A stretch of DNA of 64,000 nucleotides from Pseudopyrenochaeta lycopersici. Its lineage: Eukaryota; Ascomycota; Dothideomycetes; Pleosporales; Pseudopyrenochaetaceae. The stretch is taken from assembly GCA_003313425.1 (NCBI GenBank), contig NHZP01000053.1, positions 1 to 64,000 of the forward strand. Reading direction: 5' to 3'. Of this stretch, positions 10,443-21,072 are shown piece by piece (position 1 is the stretch's first letter; every line of letters starts with the position of its first letter). A model generated the notes under the pieces. It was not told the DNA's origin. It did not search any database and saw only the letters and a list, made by a program, of their open reading frames with translations. The translations under genes and the position numbers were made by a program.

Positions 10443-11216
10443 ATGTCGTCCTCGACAGTGTTGGCCCCGCTGACGTTCGGCGTGTCAGCAAGTCATCAAC
10501 ACGCTAAGCTCCCGTCCTATCCACAGCTACCGCCACGTTCACATCGACCTCACCGTCCATCAACACTAAGGCATGGTGTACAATCAAGTCTGTTGCCTGA
10601 ACAGGGCTCGGCTCATCACGATGACGAGCTAGATCCGGACGCATCCGAAGAAGCGGATCGATCGCCGCAAATCTTCATGCCATCTTTCAATGCATTCCCG
10701 ACTACCCAGATAGCAAGCAGATCCGCAGGACGCCTAGGCACACTCACAATAACCGACCGCTCGCTTTTACCCTCGCTTGTCATCCATGTTGATCGGGCTT
10801 CAAACTGGTGGGGGCGAAAGGCAGGAAATACGATGGACATGCGAATTCCCAAGGTCGCTTTTGTGATTTTCTGGTATGCACCTGGTCATCTTCACCACAA
10901 CGTCGTTCGGGAAGCATTCGAGCGAGGCAATGTCAAGGACATCGCAGACTTTCTGAGGCCGGGCATCATGACCCAGGCGACTTTTGGCATTCGCGTCAAC
11001 CGCATTCGTTTAAGACAGACGGATCATCAAGGTCGGATACTGTACGGAGATCTTCATACAGGCGATGTAATACAGGTCTATTGTGACTCGATCAAGGGAG
11101 AATACTTGGAGTTCAAATGTAATTTCAATGTCGGTTGGGGCAAGGACCGCCGAGGGAATACAGCTAAATTTCAGGTTAAGGTTGATAAGAGAAGTCTTCT
11201 CTACCGGGCGGGTTGA
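10443..11216 (+). CDS. Hypothetical protein, 257 aa
   Basis: This is an uninterrupted frame from ATG 10443 to a stop at 11214-11216. The first ~90 residues are low-complexity, rich in Ser/Pro/His and then acidic (DDELDPDASEEAD), likely disordered. The second half is compact: KVAFVIFWYAPGHLHHNV, then a block with GDLHTGDVIQVYCD and KGEYLEFKCNFNVGWGKDRR. I do not recognise the family. The second half has the alternating hydrophobic pattern of a beta-rich domain. It has no signal peptide or membrane helix. It lies 217 bp downstream of solo LTR copy B, so the LTR could now sit in its promoter (inference). Confidence 0.6.
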   Translation: MSSSTVLAPLTFGVSASHQHAKLPSYPQLPPRSHRPHRPSTLRHGVQSSLLPEQGSAHHDDELDPDASEEADRSPQIFMPSFNAFPTTQIASRSAGRLGTLTITDRSLLPSLVIHVDRASNWWGRKAGNTMDMRIPKVAFVIFWYAPGHLHHNVVREAFERGNVKDIADFLRPGIMTQATFGIRVNRIRLRQTDHQGRILYGDLHTGDVIQVYCDSIKGEYLEFKCNFNVGWGKDRRGNTAKFQVKVDKRSLLYRAG

Positions 11217-11904
11217 GGTCATTGTACTGTTGGACACAAGAATAAAGAAGAGGATGGAGTACATGGCCCGCTGGTCAGCAGGATTGCTGTACTGGAGCTG
11301 CACAAGCGGTGCGAGGTATAGCTAAATGTTGACGAGGAGGGGGTTGCAGTGACTGCTCCCATGTCTTATTTGACGTAATCGCCTTCAACTCAATGGCTAA
11401 ATACCACCCTAGTTGGGTTCACTCGGCGACTGGGTTCGACAACACGCCTGTAGAGTTGATTGAGGCGGAAGTTCCTGCAGCAGCTGTCGCTTCTCGGCTT
11501 GCTTTCGATCTCCTGCTACCTGCTGAGGCTAGGAATGACCCCATTGCGAGGCGAGAGAGTAATGCTGACTCGTTGAAAAGACGTGGCTTTTCGTTTCTGT
11601 TCTTTGTCAACGGTATGAAAGCAACGCAGAGTCTGTATGTCGTACGGCATCGACGGAGCGATATCTGATGCTGTAACGGCAGTAAATAGGTACGTAGCCC
11701 AGATTGCCCAGGGAGGGAACTGCAAAATGCGCAATACTCGAGCGAGCTGCACAAAACCAGTCAGTAGTGTACAAAATTAGGTGGTGTCATTGATGGTGGT
11801 GTCATTGATGGCGGTGTTTTTGCGGTGCCAAGAAATGCCCTAACGATCCGCTTAGGTTAACGATTCGCTTGTGAAATACGTTATGCACATCCTTACTCGT
11901 TTAC
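11217..11904. other. Intergenic, no supported gene
   Basis: Opposed open frames overlap at 11393-11754, but neither shows a domain or good splice structure. A short direct repeat (GGTGGTGTCATTGATGG, twice) lies near 11781-11812. Confidence 0.35.
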
Positions 11905-12915
11905 AGCTCGAGCATTTTTATCAATACATTGAACTTGTCCATTCTTTCGCATCCTGAATAATTCCATGGCCAGTCAATTTCTCCAAGGTCATTACGAATA
12001 TAAACTCTGCAACTTGTGGTTTGGGACCTTTGAACGCATCTTGACGTCAGCATCACTCACACCACCCAGCGCCAGTCACATGCCCTTAGTTATTTGGCAT
12101 GTAAACTATCTGGTGAGCTGCCTTTCTGGCATAATTTTCTGCTACGGTCGTTCTCCCCATCATCATGACCTCCTCGCAACGTGTAAAGTCTGACTTACGA
12201 GCAAGGGCAAAGCAAGATGCAAATAATTACCGAAGACTTTGCAGGGCCCTTTACAAGAAACTAGAAAAGATGTGTCGTAATTATAAGGCTGAGATTTACT
12301 TCGTAGCCTGTCGTAACGGTCGTATCTGGCTTTAGATCCACGGATGAAAGTGGTGACTTCTGGGTACCACCGTCTCAATCTATCCTTGCATGACCCTTTT
12401 TTCTCTCCATACGCGGGGCTGAAATGTTTAGGATCAGTTATACCCCCCTCCGATGATCAGGACGGCATCACGGTATCGCCAAGCTCAATCAGTTCGAACC
12501 GAAGATGTCTCTTCATCCATGCGCGGACAAGAAGCGTGATTAGAGAACTTGGCGGATTATTGAGAACTTGTCAGATACAAGGAGAAGCTTAGGTGTACTG
12601 CATAGGAACGAGCTATCAATAGTAGGACTGATAACTACTACGATCTGCGGAACCTCCGGAAGCAGAGGAGATATAGGAAAAAGCGGGGGACAGGACACGA
12701 ACAAGAGAATGATCATTTTTTCGACACCTCATCTATCATCTCAATCATCAATTTCCGCTAAGCGCATTTCAGCATTCCATCTGACAGAACTATATGTCGA
12801 TTACGACTTACGACGAATTTACGTCTAAGAAACGACTACGCGAGTCCCGGTGCCTTTGGATTAATAATCGAGCTACAAATGCAAAGCATTTCATGGTAAC
12901 GGGCGTATGCCATGA
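11905..12915 (+). repeat. Dispersed repeat copy 2 with MADS-like relic
   Basis: This is the partner of 6972-7860. Bases about 12212-12400 give the better-preserved protein reading AKQDANNYRRLCRALYKKLE then MCRNYKAEIYFVACRNGRI, before a frame break. It carries about 220 extra bases (about 12571-12790) absent from copy 1, flanked by resumed similarity (GATTACGACTTACGACG). That extra block is either an insertion here or a deletion there. Confidence 0.6.
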
Positions 12916-12934
12916 CTTGGTCGTTTCCAGCCAA

Positions 12935-13075
12935 TGCTGTTTTTGGATTGGACTAGATTAGATTTAGATTTGGGGCTCCTGGAGCTCCAACCCAAACATG
13001 GCTTGGCTCGCCTCATAGGGTATGGTCAACTGGATCTATTGGAGCTCCAATCCAATCCAATCCAATCCAATAACA
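12935..13075. repeat. GGATTGGA/TCCAATCC low-complexity tract
   Basis: Runs of TTGGATTGGACTAGATTAG and TCCAATCCAATCCAATCC lie on either side of GGAGCTCC cores. A similar tract recurs at about 48400-48530. It is non-coding by appearance. Confidence 0.5.
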
Positions 13076-13325
13076 TCAATTTTCCAGGGATGCGAGCAGA
13101 GAAAACTGAAGTCAGTCGCTTTGAGAAGTCATCTAACAGTGGGCGCAAACGCGGCTTGGAGCAGATTAAGCAGGATCTCGATAGTTCCTTGCGGTCAGAA
13201 TTTTTGTCGCTTGTCTCCAATCGCACGATTTGATAGATTGACGTACTAGCATACAAACCCAAATCACTGTAATGAGCCTGAATCCGAGATGGAAGCGATT
13301 TTCTCAAAACAAAAAGCGTAGTTCG

Positions 13326-14953
13326 TATGGTAATAAGTTATATAAGAACTCCACTATGAGACAGTGTAAACCAACAAAGTATTTTCTTTTGCCTCATCTG
13401 AAACAGAACGGTCTGGATGGGAGTCCTAGAAGAGAGTCTCGGGCGAAGTACGATCACCATTTCTGGTAGGTCCAATAATGGTTTCGCTCAATTGGAGGAG
13501 TACATCTGAAGTCAATATTCGAGATCATCTTTCTGAACCCTCGGTCCGAAGATCCAGTCTGTGGACAAGATTAGCAAGCTACGTTTTGCTAAAGAAAGAT
13601 TGCTAGACTCACATTGTGCAGCGTACTTCACATTTATTTCCGGTTCCTGGCCCATACACGTTACAGGTATACTGCCACCGGCTGTCTCAATACGATAGAC
13701 AGTGTCGATACCGCCTCGTGATAGATTTTTGGGATCTGTCAGAAAAAGCCACTTTAGCTGCGGACCTACGCCAGCCCATGGGTGAGAGGATATAGGTGCA
13801 TCTGTCTCCTCGGATTTGTGAACTATAGCAATAGGATATGATGATTGGTCGAACTGGTCGAGCGCGAAGGTCGGTAGATATTGACTGAAGTAGTGATGAC
13901 CGATCGGTTGCTGGAAATTTGGGCATTGTAGAATTTCACCAAGCCGTTCAAGCCAGGGGCTCGCATCGAGAGCGAACCTAGACACGAAGCTGATGGTCGC
14001 TTGTGCAAGGTCGTTGTCTATCAAGCATGTGCCAATATCGTAAAGTTGAGCTCCATTAGTGTCAGCATACATAATTACAGGAGAAGCCTTTCCATAGAAA
14101 CAACGTTCGAGCACACAGACACTTCATCCCTGTGTCGTAGCGTTTTAGGATTGCTATTTTCACCGCTGGATCGCTTACCATTTGCGCCGGTCGTGCCAGG
14201 AACATCGTTCTCATCTCCACTTGTGCAAGTATAATTCTGTGTACCGATGCCGAGCAGTACGTATTTGAGGTCCACGTCTAGGTCGGTTGGTGAAGGCAAG
14301 GCGCTTGTCGGCATCAACTTGACCAGCCCAGAAAGGTCGACAACGCAGCCGTAGAGCTCGGAAGCAGAATGAGAGTGGAGGGAAAAAATAAAAGTCTGAA
14401 GTGCTGCTTCATGGTCAATTTGAGCAGGGTGTAGTGGCCCAGACTTGATGGTGGATGCAGAAGTAGTGTGACAAAGCGAGCATAATGTATATGCTGAAGG
14501 CAACGGAAGGAGCAAGATGTGAGCTTCCGATGGTGGTGTCATGCTGAGCGGTGACAGGCAGAGTGGTGGCATTCTGAGTGGTGGTATGCTGAGTCGTGCC
14601 CAGTGGTGCCCAGTGGTGCCATATGTCGCCAAGTGTTGCCAAGTAGTGCTGTTCTGATCGGCACAAAATCAACTAGTACAGTATGTACTGTCTTGTAAGT
14701 ACATATCAGTCTGACCAGAACCGTAGTCTGGCCAGAACCGAGCCATTGAATCATGCACGCTGTACGTGAAAAACTTTCAATATCGATTTTTCGCAAGCTC
14801 TAAATTGGTCTAGTTTCCACTCGCATAGAAAGTTGGTTAGTCCGGAGGTTTTGCAACCACACCAGATTGGTGGTTGCTGGTGAACGCTTGAACTACCTAG
14901 GGAAAGCTGTTGCTAAGCGAGAACGGGCCAGCGTGGGATTGCGCAAAACAGTA
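13326..14953. repeat. Segmental duplication, copy 1 (1.6 kb)
   Basis: It is near-identical to 35970-37648 over the full length. Differences are a few substitutions, a short indel near 13405 and a 25-base deletion here near 14336. It contains a complete DUF3455 gene plus the last ~57 bases of the Est1-type coding region. Because that 3' end belongs to an intact gene only here, this locus is probably the source (inference). Confidence 0.92.
13512..14412 (-). pseudogene. DUF3455 secreted-protein gene, copy 1, 25-bp deletion
   Basis: Same gene as the intact copy at 36177-37103. ATG is at 14412; introns are 14051-14178 (128 nt, GTAAGC...GGAG) and 13559-13612 (54 nt, GTGAGT...CACAG). The family core is clear: LKYVLLGIGTQNYTC, QLYDIG, IGHHYFS, VYRIETAGGS, PVTC, and after splicing YAAQYWIFG. 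Exons add to 719 nt, 25 short of the 744 in copy 2. The missing bases follow the signal peptide and shift the frame, so translation from this ATG fails. A non-ATG frame runs through, but it lacks the signal peptide. DUF3455 function is unknown; the proteins are typically secreted. Confidence 0.85.
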
Positions 14954-17318
14954 GCGCCGGACATCAAGGACAGTCTGAGAGCCAATAACTGAAAATGTAT
15001 GAGACTCCTTATCGTATGAGATCCAGTGTGAGTACTGCAAGCCAATGTTAAAACGCCCAAGTTTCATCATGATCACGGCACTTACCGTAGAAAGTTGAAA
15101 CCCGAGCCTAAGCACCCTCTCCATGCGACTCTTCACTGTGCTCGGCAGTTCCAAGTATCTCTCCTCTTCATCATGCTCTCTGTCAAACCACTTTGTGGGG
15201 AAGTATTCTTGAGCCCATATCAATCCCCTTACAAGATAATCCTCAGGTAGTGGGAGCTCGTCACCTCTCTCACCATCGCCGGGAAATACATCGGTAGCGA
15301 GCAACGTATTGATGTCCTGTCCTTGGCTCTGGCTTTGTGCTTGGTACTGGATTTGATCTTCGGTCTTGACTAGCGTATTGAGAAAGGCAACTAATTCAAC
15401 CCAAGGAACGTTCATAAGAAGCTGAGAAACATATTTACTAGCAGCACAAGTAGTAAGAAAAGAGAGCATGACGTGTACGTGAGGAAGCACGTTTCTGTCG
15501 CCAATGCGGAGGAGGACGAGGGCAAACGTATCGTTGGTGATAGACTTGGCGTGAACAAAGGTGGGTTGCGACAAAAGGGCGGTAATTTTTGAAGGAATCT
15601 CGATTTCGGTAATCGATGGTTCTAACGAATCCTGATCATCGGGAGATGCTGTGCGTCTATCGTCAGGATTACTTGGGGGTAAATTCTTGACTTTCTCGTA
15701 CTGTTGCGTAAGAAAGACCTGGCGAAGGGCGTTGTCGTCGACTCCGTAATCAAACCAGCCGGCAATGTTGGTGACAGCGATGTAAACACCCTGCTCCTTC
15801 CACTTTGCTGTGACGCGGCCAATATGGTTATCCAGATTGGCTGTGAAGTCTTGCATACAATTTCCAAATTTTTCTAGTTGCGACTTATCGAAAAGATATG
15901 CATGAGCCCTGATGAAGTGTGAGTCGATTGGCAGAGCGTGTGAGTAGGTTGATGGACCACCCTTATCAAGGTAGTGATCCAAGAGGGTAAGTATCGAATC
16001 ACGAGCATTAAAAAATGGTTTGACGCAAGTCAAAGACCTGGAGTAGTAATACAGCTGTTGCAGCGCATTGGGACGCGCCAAAATCGCCAGGTGGTGATAG
16101 AGACGTCCTACAGTAGAATTCTTGTCAGCGGCCTTGGTATACCAGAAACGCGCTACACCTGCCCATGTCTCACGGTCTCGGATGTCTTCGTCCTCAATGG
16201 CCATACGATACCGCCCAAGGTCCCCTAAACATTCTATCCAAGTGTCCTCGAAAGCTGGCACCGTCTCATATAGAAGAGCCATCATCTGATAGGCCAAATA
16301 AATAAAGGCCAGCATATAGTCTATACTGTCAGGAAGACGGCGGCGGAGTAGCTCTAAAAATGAGTGGATCCCATGTTTCCACATCCGCGCAGGCATTGAG
16401 TATTTAGCTGCAAGCCGACGAAGGGCAGGTGAAGCAGAAGGGTGCTGGGAAGCCAAAAAGAAATCATGGTGTTCATGGAGCAGCGTACGATGAAGAGCGA
16501 TTAACGCTTGCCAATGATCTGAAACTAACTTGGTATGAGAATTATCTTGGGCAGCAGCAGCTTGGGCACGGTCGACGTGAATACATTTGGTTTCGACCAT
16601 GGTTAAGCCAGCGTAAATGGACTTCATTTCGGATGCAAGCTGCTCTTGAGATATCGGGGAATTGTCTGGCTGGAGCAATAATCCAGGATAGCGAGGATCG
16701 TATCTTTGCAATTCAATAAGTCCTCGCTTGAAGTGAGTACCCTTCGTAGCTTCGGCAGAATGCTCACTTTTAGGAGGGTCCTGTGGCTTCGGCCTCGTCC
16801 GGTCTGATGGGATTGTGTAGGGAATCTGCCTTGAAAAATCCGCATCGGCCACTTCTACATGAGAGGGAGCCTTTTCTCGGCGGCTACGGTGCTCAGAATC
16901 TGCTGGACGTTTCTTGCTAGACGGAGGTGAGGGCTGGTGTTCCTTGGCTGGGTCCAGTGAGAGGCTGGTGATATCAGGTGCAGACCGGCCTCCAGCGGTA
17001 GCATTCGATGACTGATCAGAAGTACTAAAGGTGGGTCAGAATGCTCCCTGTCACACTTAAAACCCAGACTGTGGCTGGTGCTCACCTGAGCTTTAAGGCA
17101 GCTTTCTTTATTTCAGCCCGGGCTTGACGTAGCTCTATCCCGGCGATTTCTGCACTGTGCTCAGCCTGTACGTGATCAAAGAGCTGGTCTACGTTCTGGA
17201 ATATCCTCCCATGATGGCCGGGGTACGGACATGGGAGGGCGCTAGTAGGTGGATAGTCGCCCTTCTGCGTTCGTAGTGCTGTGATAAATCGGGATTCCAC
17301 AACGTCTCTGGGATTCAT
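14897..17318 (-). CDS. Est1/SMG7-type TPR and nucleic-acid-binding protein, ~769 aa
   Basis: This protein has an Est1-type DNA/RNA-binding domain; relatives act at telomeres or in nonsense-mediated decay, and fungi hold many paralogues of uncertain role. ATG is at 17318. Exon 1 gives PCPYPGHHGRIFQNVDQL and a helical QARAEIKKAALKL. Intron 17025-17085 (GTGAGC...TTTAG) joins a Ser/Pro/Lys linker with SSKKRPADSEHRSRREK. The TPR-like core follows: HWQALIALHRTLLHEHHDF, then the family signature GRLYHHLAILARPNALQQL and YYSRSLTCVKPFFNARDS. Intron 15035-15085 (51 nt, GTAAGT...TGCAG) is a multiple of three but splices well into YSHWISYD. Exons total 2310 nt, in frame. The last ~57 coding bases lie inside the 1.6-kb duplicated segment, so the C-terminus may be a recent replacement. 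Confidence 0.85.
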
Positions 17319-17748
17319 TCTGAGCCTATTCGACCAAAGTGTAGCTACTTTTTTCGTATTTTTGCTGTCGTTTGTGCTGATTTCCGAATATGATTGAATT
17401 TTGCGATGCTATTGGCGGTGCAAACTCGTGACTGCTCCACTGATCCCAACCTCCAGATTTGCACACTAGTGGTTTCTTTAGAGCATTACCACCCAGAGTA
17501 GTAGTACATGCGATTGTGTGCAGTTTGCGTGTCAGAATCTGCAAATACTCGGAATGAGGCTCCAACTCTTCGTTTGCGTTGAACTGGCGTTGTGCGACGG
17601 CAGGAAAAGCGATTTCGCGCACGACACAAGTCGTCAAAAGTGAAAATAAACCTGTTTGGCGGGCAGGTGGGGGAAACTTCATTATATGCGGTTCTGTTAC
17701 GCCCACCACCAGCTGGGGAGGCAAACAAGGCAACCGTTTTCTTGGCAT
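17319..17748. other. Intergenic, no supported gene
   Basis: Overlapping frames occur on both strands with no domain and no ATG-plus-intron model. It joins the inverted repeat at 17749. Confidence 0.35.
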
Positions 17749-18153
17749 ATAACGTGTTCCACAAGCCAGGCGATCATACAAGCGAGGCGATCAGCCCGAT
17801 TCTCACCAAAACCCATACATTGTATCTCTACAACGACCCAACAGGATTTCCTATGGCTTCAAACTTGGTGTTTCTTGTGTGCCTAGAGATCCTTTCTCGA
17901 GTTTCAGCTTAGTAGAACTGATAATTCTTGAGATCTTGTAGTTCGGCTCGAATTTGGGGGCCAAAACTCGATTTCTCAAGAATCGCTAGACTTACTACTC
18001 TTATACTCTAAATAGAGGTTGTAAAAAAGTATTCAAACGTCTTTGTACACTTTCCTAATACACCATTGAGTCGTTGTAGAGGTACCATGTATGGGTTTTG
18101 GTGAGAATCGGGCTGATCGCCTCGCTTGTATGATCGCGTGGAACACGTTAGCT
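17749..18153. repeat. Inverted repeat, ~85-bp arms, ~225-bp loop
   Basis: The left arm is about 17749-17840 and the right arm about 18065-18153. They share GATCATACAAGCGAGGCGAT and TTCTCACCAAAACCCATACA in opposite orientation with few mismatches. The loop is AT-rich and non-coding. It is a fold-back or MITE-like structure; no clear target duplication is visible. Confidence 0.8.
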
Positions 18154-18289
18154 GCAGGTGTTGGGATTACATAAACAGACAGACCCCTGCTAGCGCCATT
18201 TTCATATGTAGCACTCAACCGACTAGATATGATAGACGTCTCTGACAATAATGAAGACAATACCTATCATGTCGATAGTCTCCTCTCCT

Positions 18290-18560
18290 CATCGTGCCGA
18301 AGAGCCTATAAATCCAACAGCAGGCATCTGCACTATGCATGGGTGGTGCGGACAAGCCAACCATTACGGGCTTCCATCTTGTGGAGGATCTCGGCAAAGT
18401 CCTAACCAGGCCCATCGGTAGCGATAAAAGTGACGAGAGCTGTTCGGATAGGGCGCAAGGCCGAGCAATGTTGTGACATGGGGCAAGCGAAGTTTAAGCC
18501 TCGGACAGCTTGGCGCTTGGGAAAGAATCCATGCGGTGACACCGTGCATGGTAGCACCTA
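18290..18560 (+). repeat. Dispersed repeat shared with the 31-kb fold-back
   Basis: It matches the reverse complement of about 31330-31545. Shared blocks include CAAGCCAACCATTACGGGCT, GACATGGGGCAAGCGAAGTT and GGAGGATCTCGGCAAAGTCC-like sequence. Here it is single-armed; at 31 kb it forms a hairpin. No coding capacity is evident. Confidence 0.8.
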
Positions 18561-18970
18561 CAGAGTGTATCATATCCGTTGGGAACGAAGTCCGGGTGCT
18601 GTGGAAAGAAACTAGAGATGGGTCTATCAACTTGGCAATGCGAATCACGGAATCACCTGGTCGAATCGAGGCAGGTGACGTCTGCGACAGCTCTTCATGG
18701 ACTTACAGTCAAAGCGATTCAGGCAGAATATCTTTCCTGGCCTCTTCACGGGACGTGGACGATTTGAAAAACGCAGCCGAATATCTCTATAAATGCGCTA
18801 AAGAGCTCCGAGACAAGATTGCCCGTAACGAGGACAAGACGCTGGAGCAAAACATCAAGCGATGGTCAAAAGACCCAGGTGCATTTTTTGGAATCTCTGG
18901 GTTTCACTCCGCTGAGCAGCTGTCCTACCAGTCTTTGGAGAACTCAAAGAACAAGTTGCATTTATACTAA
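18561..18970 (+). other. Possible 3' end of a hypothetical gene
   Basis: An open frame continues out of the repeat to a stop at 18968-18970. The non-repeat part includes a helical, charged stretch DVDDLKNAAEYLYKCAKELR and KTLEQNIKRWSKDPGAFFG, which looks protein-like. No credible ATG lies outside the repeat. It may be the tail of a gene whose front was replaced by the repeat. Confidence 0.3.
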
Positions 18971-20240
18971 AACCCTTTCCACAAAATCAGCCTAGCCTGC
19001 TTCTATGAAGCAGGCTTTGAGTCCAGCGTTCTTGCCAAACCTTGCCTGAGGCAAACTATGCATTGTTGTACCTAGAGGGTTTGCATCCTGGTTACAAAAC
19101 TTAGATAGAAAGGAACGCAACGCAATCTGCAAGAGATTTCGCCGAAATATACGAGAGGGGAAAGTTCTCCGCTCGCTCAGTAAATGAGTGCCGGTTGATA
19201 TAGCCTGTAGCTAGACATCACGGCTGCTGGGGAGGAAGCTGTGGCACCAACTGCGAACTGTGTATTTTGTCTAGTGCCATTGCACAGCGTTGTTGGTTGA
19301 GGTGATCACTCTACCTGTTACCTCCTCTCAGGCCCTGGATCCGCGGTACTTGGGCTCAGAAATAGATCCCTACATCTGAAACCTTAGGGGATTTCTTGCG
19401 GCCCTTGTCGATCTGCCCCTCCCCAATGTGAGAGCTCTATATCTTTTGTGGCTGCCCATACCGAATCCAGAATCCGTAAGCGGCTCATTTGTGTAAGCAT
19501 GCATATATAGGCAACCAGAAGTGGCGGTCAATCAGTGGCAGTAGACTGCACATGTAAGTGGCGTTGGACGGTCGCCTTGAACGCCTGTTGCGGACTCGAT
19601 GCATCTTGCGGAATCTATCCTTAGCAGCATGCAAATGGCATGAGATCAGCCATGCTTGATTCGGCTTTCCTGGAATGGGCTGTGAGATAACCTGAAAGCA
19701 ATCAAAGAACAATACTGTAACTTAAAGAAATAAAGGCTCACGCCTTATCCAAGAGCACCCCATCGCCTAGTCAACACAAGTCTGAGGTTGTACCCTGAAC
19801 TCAAGACATGGCAACCAGACAAAAACTGGAACGTATTGATGAGTCTATCCAAGTCACGTAGAACGACGTACGGTTGTCTTACTAACCAAAGAATAAGGTG
19901 TAGGAAACGTCACATGTTGACTCTGGGTCGGAGTATGAGTCGTCAGGAATTAGGTCGGAGAGTGATGATTATGATACCGAGAGTTCGGACGAATTTGACG
20001 ACGCTGTGACGGCTGAGCACTCTGGCGATTCTGTCGGCTCCGATCGTACCCTCACCCTTTTCAATCCCTAGACGACAGCGAATCCAGAGCCGGATATCAC
20101 TCTGCCAAGGTTGTTTTCATGCAAGAACCACTTGCTGCCACTTGCGTTACCGTGTGAAGTAGGATGGTATTCAAAATCATGTAGAATATAACAATACGCA
20201 AGCGCAAGGATGTATTCTAAAATATTGAACGTCCAACTGA
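18971..20240. other. Intergenic, no supported gene
   Basis: Only short frames are present. A Ser/Asp/Glu-rich reading near 19920-20065 (SESDDYDTESSDEFDD) hints at a disordered exon, but no start or splice pattern supports it. Confidence 0.3.
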
Positions 20241-20276
20241 CCAGACCAGATTGTTGCATCACTATCAAGTCTCCCG

Positions 20277-20732
20277 GTGGAGCAGTTGCAGCTTTTGGGC
20301 CGGGATCTTGATGGCCTTGATCGCGCTATACCTGTTATTGCTTCGCAAGATTTCAGTAAATACTTCATTTGGAGCGTAGTCATGACAATCCTGGCGGTCA
20401 TCTCAGGGCTAATCTTCCTTTGTTCGCTTTGGCACGAGGCGTTCTCGCTAACCTGCCACGTTTTCGGTATTGCCATTCCAACAGTCGAAGTTCTCCGAGT
20501 TTTCTCCAGTTTTGTCTGCGTTGTAGCGCTTCTCATTCCGGGCATATATATGAGGGTTCTGCTGACAAAGTGCTCAGAGCTTCCGTTTGACGTAAAGCAG
20601 GGAGGCGTGCAAAGCTTTACTATCGGGGCGTTGGCCCTCGCAGCAATCATGCTTGCTCTTACAACGATTACTTGGATCGTCCAGAGGTGTTTACAGCTGA
20701 AGCAACATTCTCGAAAACAGGCTGGAACATGA
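20277..20732 (+). CDS. Hypothetical membrane protein, 5' end unresolved
   Basis: The frame stays open to a stop at 20730-20732. Hydrophobic segments are IWSVVMTILAVISGLIFLC, VLRVFSSFVCVVALLIPGIY and FTIGALALAAIMLALTTITW, suggesting three membrane helices plus a weaker one around LTCHVFGIAIP. The tail is basic (QLKQHSRKQAGT). The frame opens with GTG; the first in-frame ATG is at 20382, inside the first helix, so an upstream exon or a start in another frame is likely. A reading frame at about 20241 is stopped by TGA just before. No family is recognised. Confidence 0.4.
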   Translation: MEQLQLLGRDLDGLDRAIPVIASQDFSKYFIWSVVMTILAVISGLIFLCSLWHEAFSLTCHVFGIAIPTVEVLRVFSSFVCVVALLIPGIYMRVLLTKCSELPFDVKQGGVQSFTIGALALAAIMLALTTITWIVQRCLQLKQHSRKQAGT

Positions 20733-21072
20733 GAATTTGATTGGATGGCTTTGCAAGCCCCGAGCCATTGGAAATCATAAATTGTCTACGATATTTTCCC
20801 TACAGTGTCATCAGAGAGCACTCACTAAACTCTTTGAGATTCTGAGCGAGTGTTGAACAATCTAATTAGTATAACAAATCTTTTGGGCAAGACGTTGGCC
20901 ACTGTCGGTCGGATTATCAAACAGCCCGCACATTCAGTGACAACCGCTAGTAGTTGGACCGGGTTTCTTCAATTAACAAGAGTCTCACTAGAGCTTAAGT
21001 CGCTAGTCTCAACCTTACAATCACCCCGCAGTGACCCTACGATGAGCGTACTAGAATCACCGTCCCTCTAAG
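20733..21072. other. Intergenic, no gene seen
   Basis: This is a convergent gap between the membrane-protein frame (plus) and the transcription-factor gene (minus). A short plus-strand open frame shows no domain. Confidence 0.4.

Noticed and set aside
14075..14632. 185-aa minus frame through the DUF3455 copy 1 5' region
   Set aside because: It starts far upstream in repeat-like CACTCAGCA-rich sequence and lacks the signal peptide. It is open only because the 25-bp deletion shifted frames.
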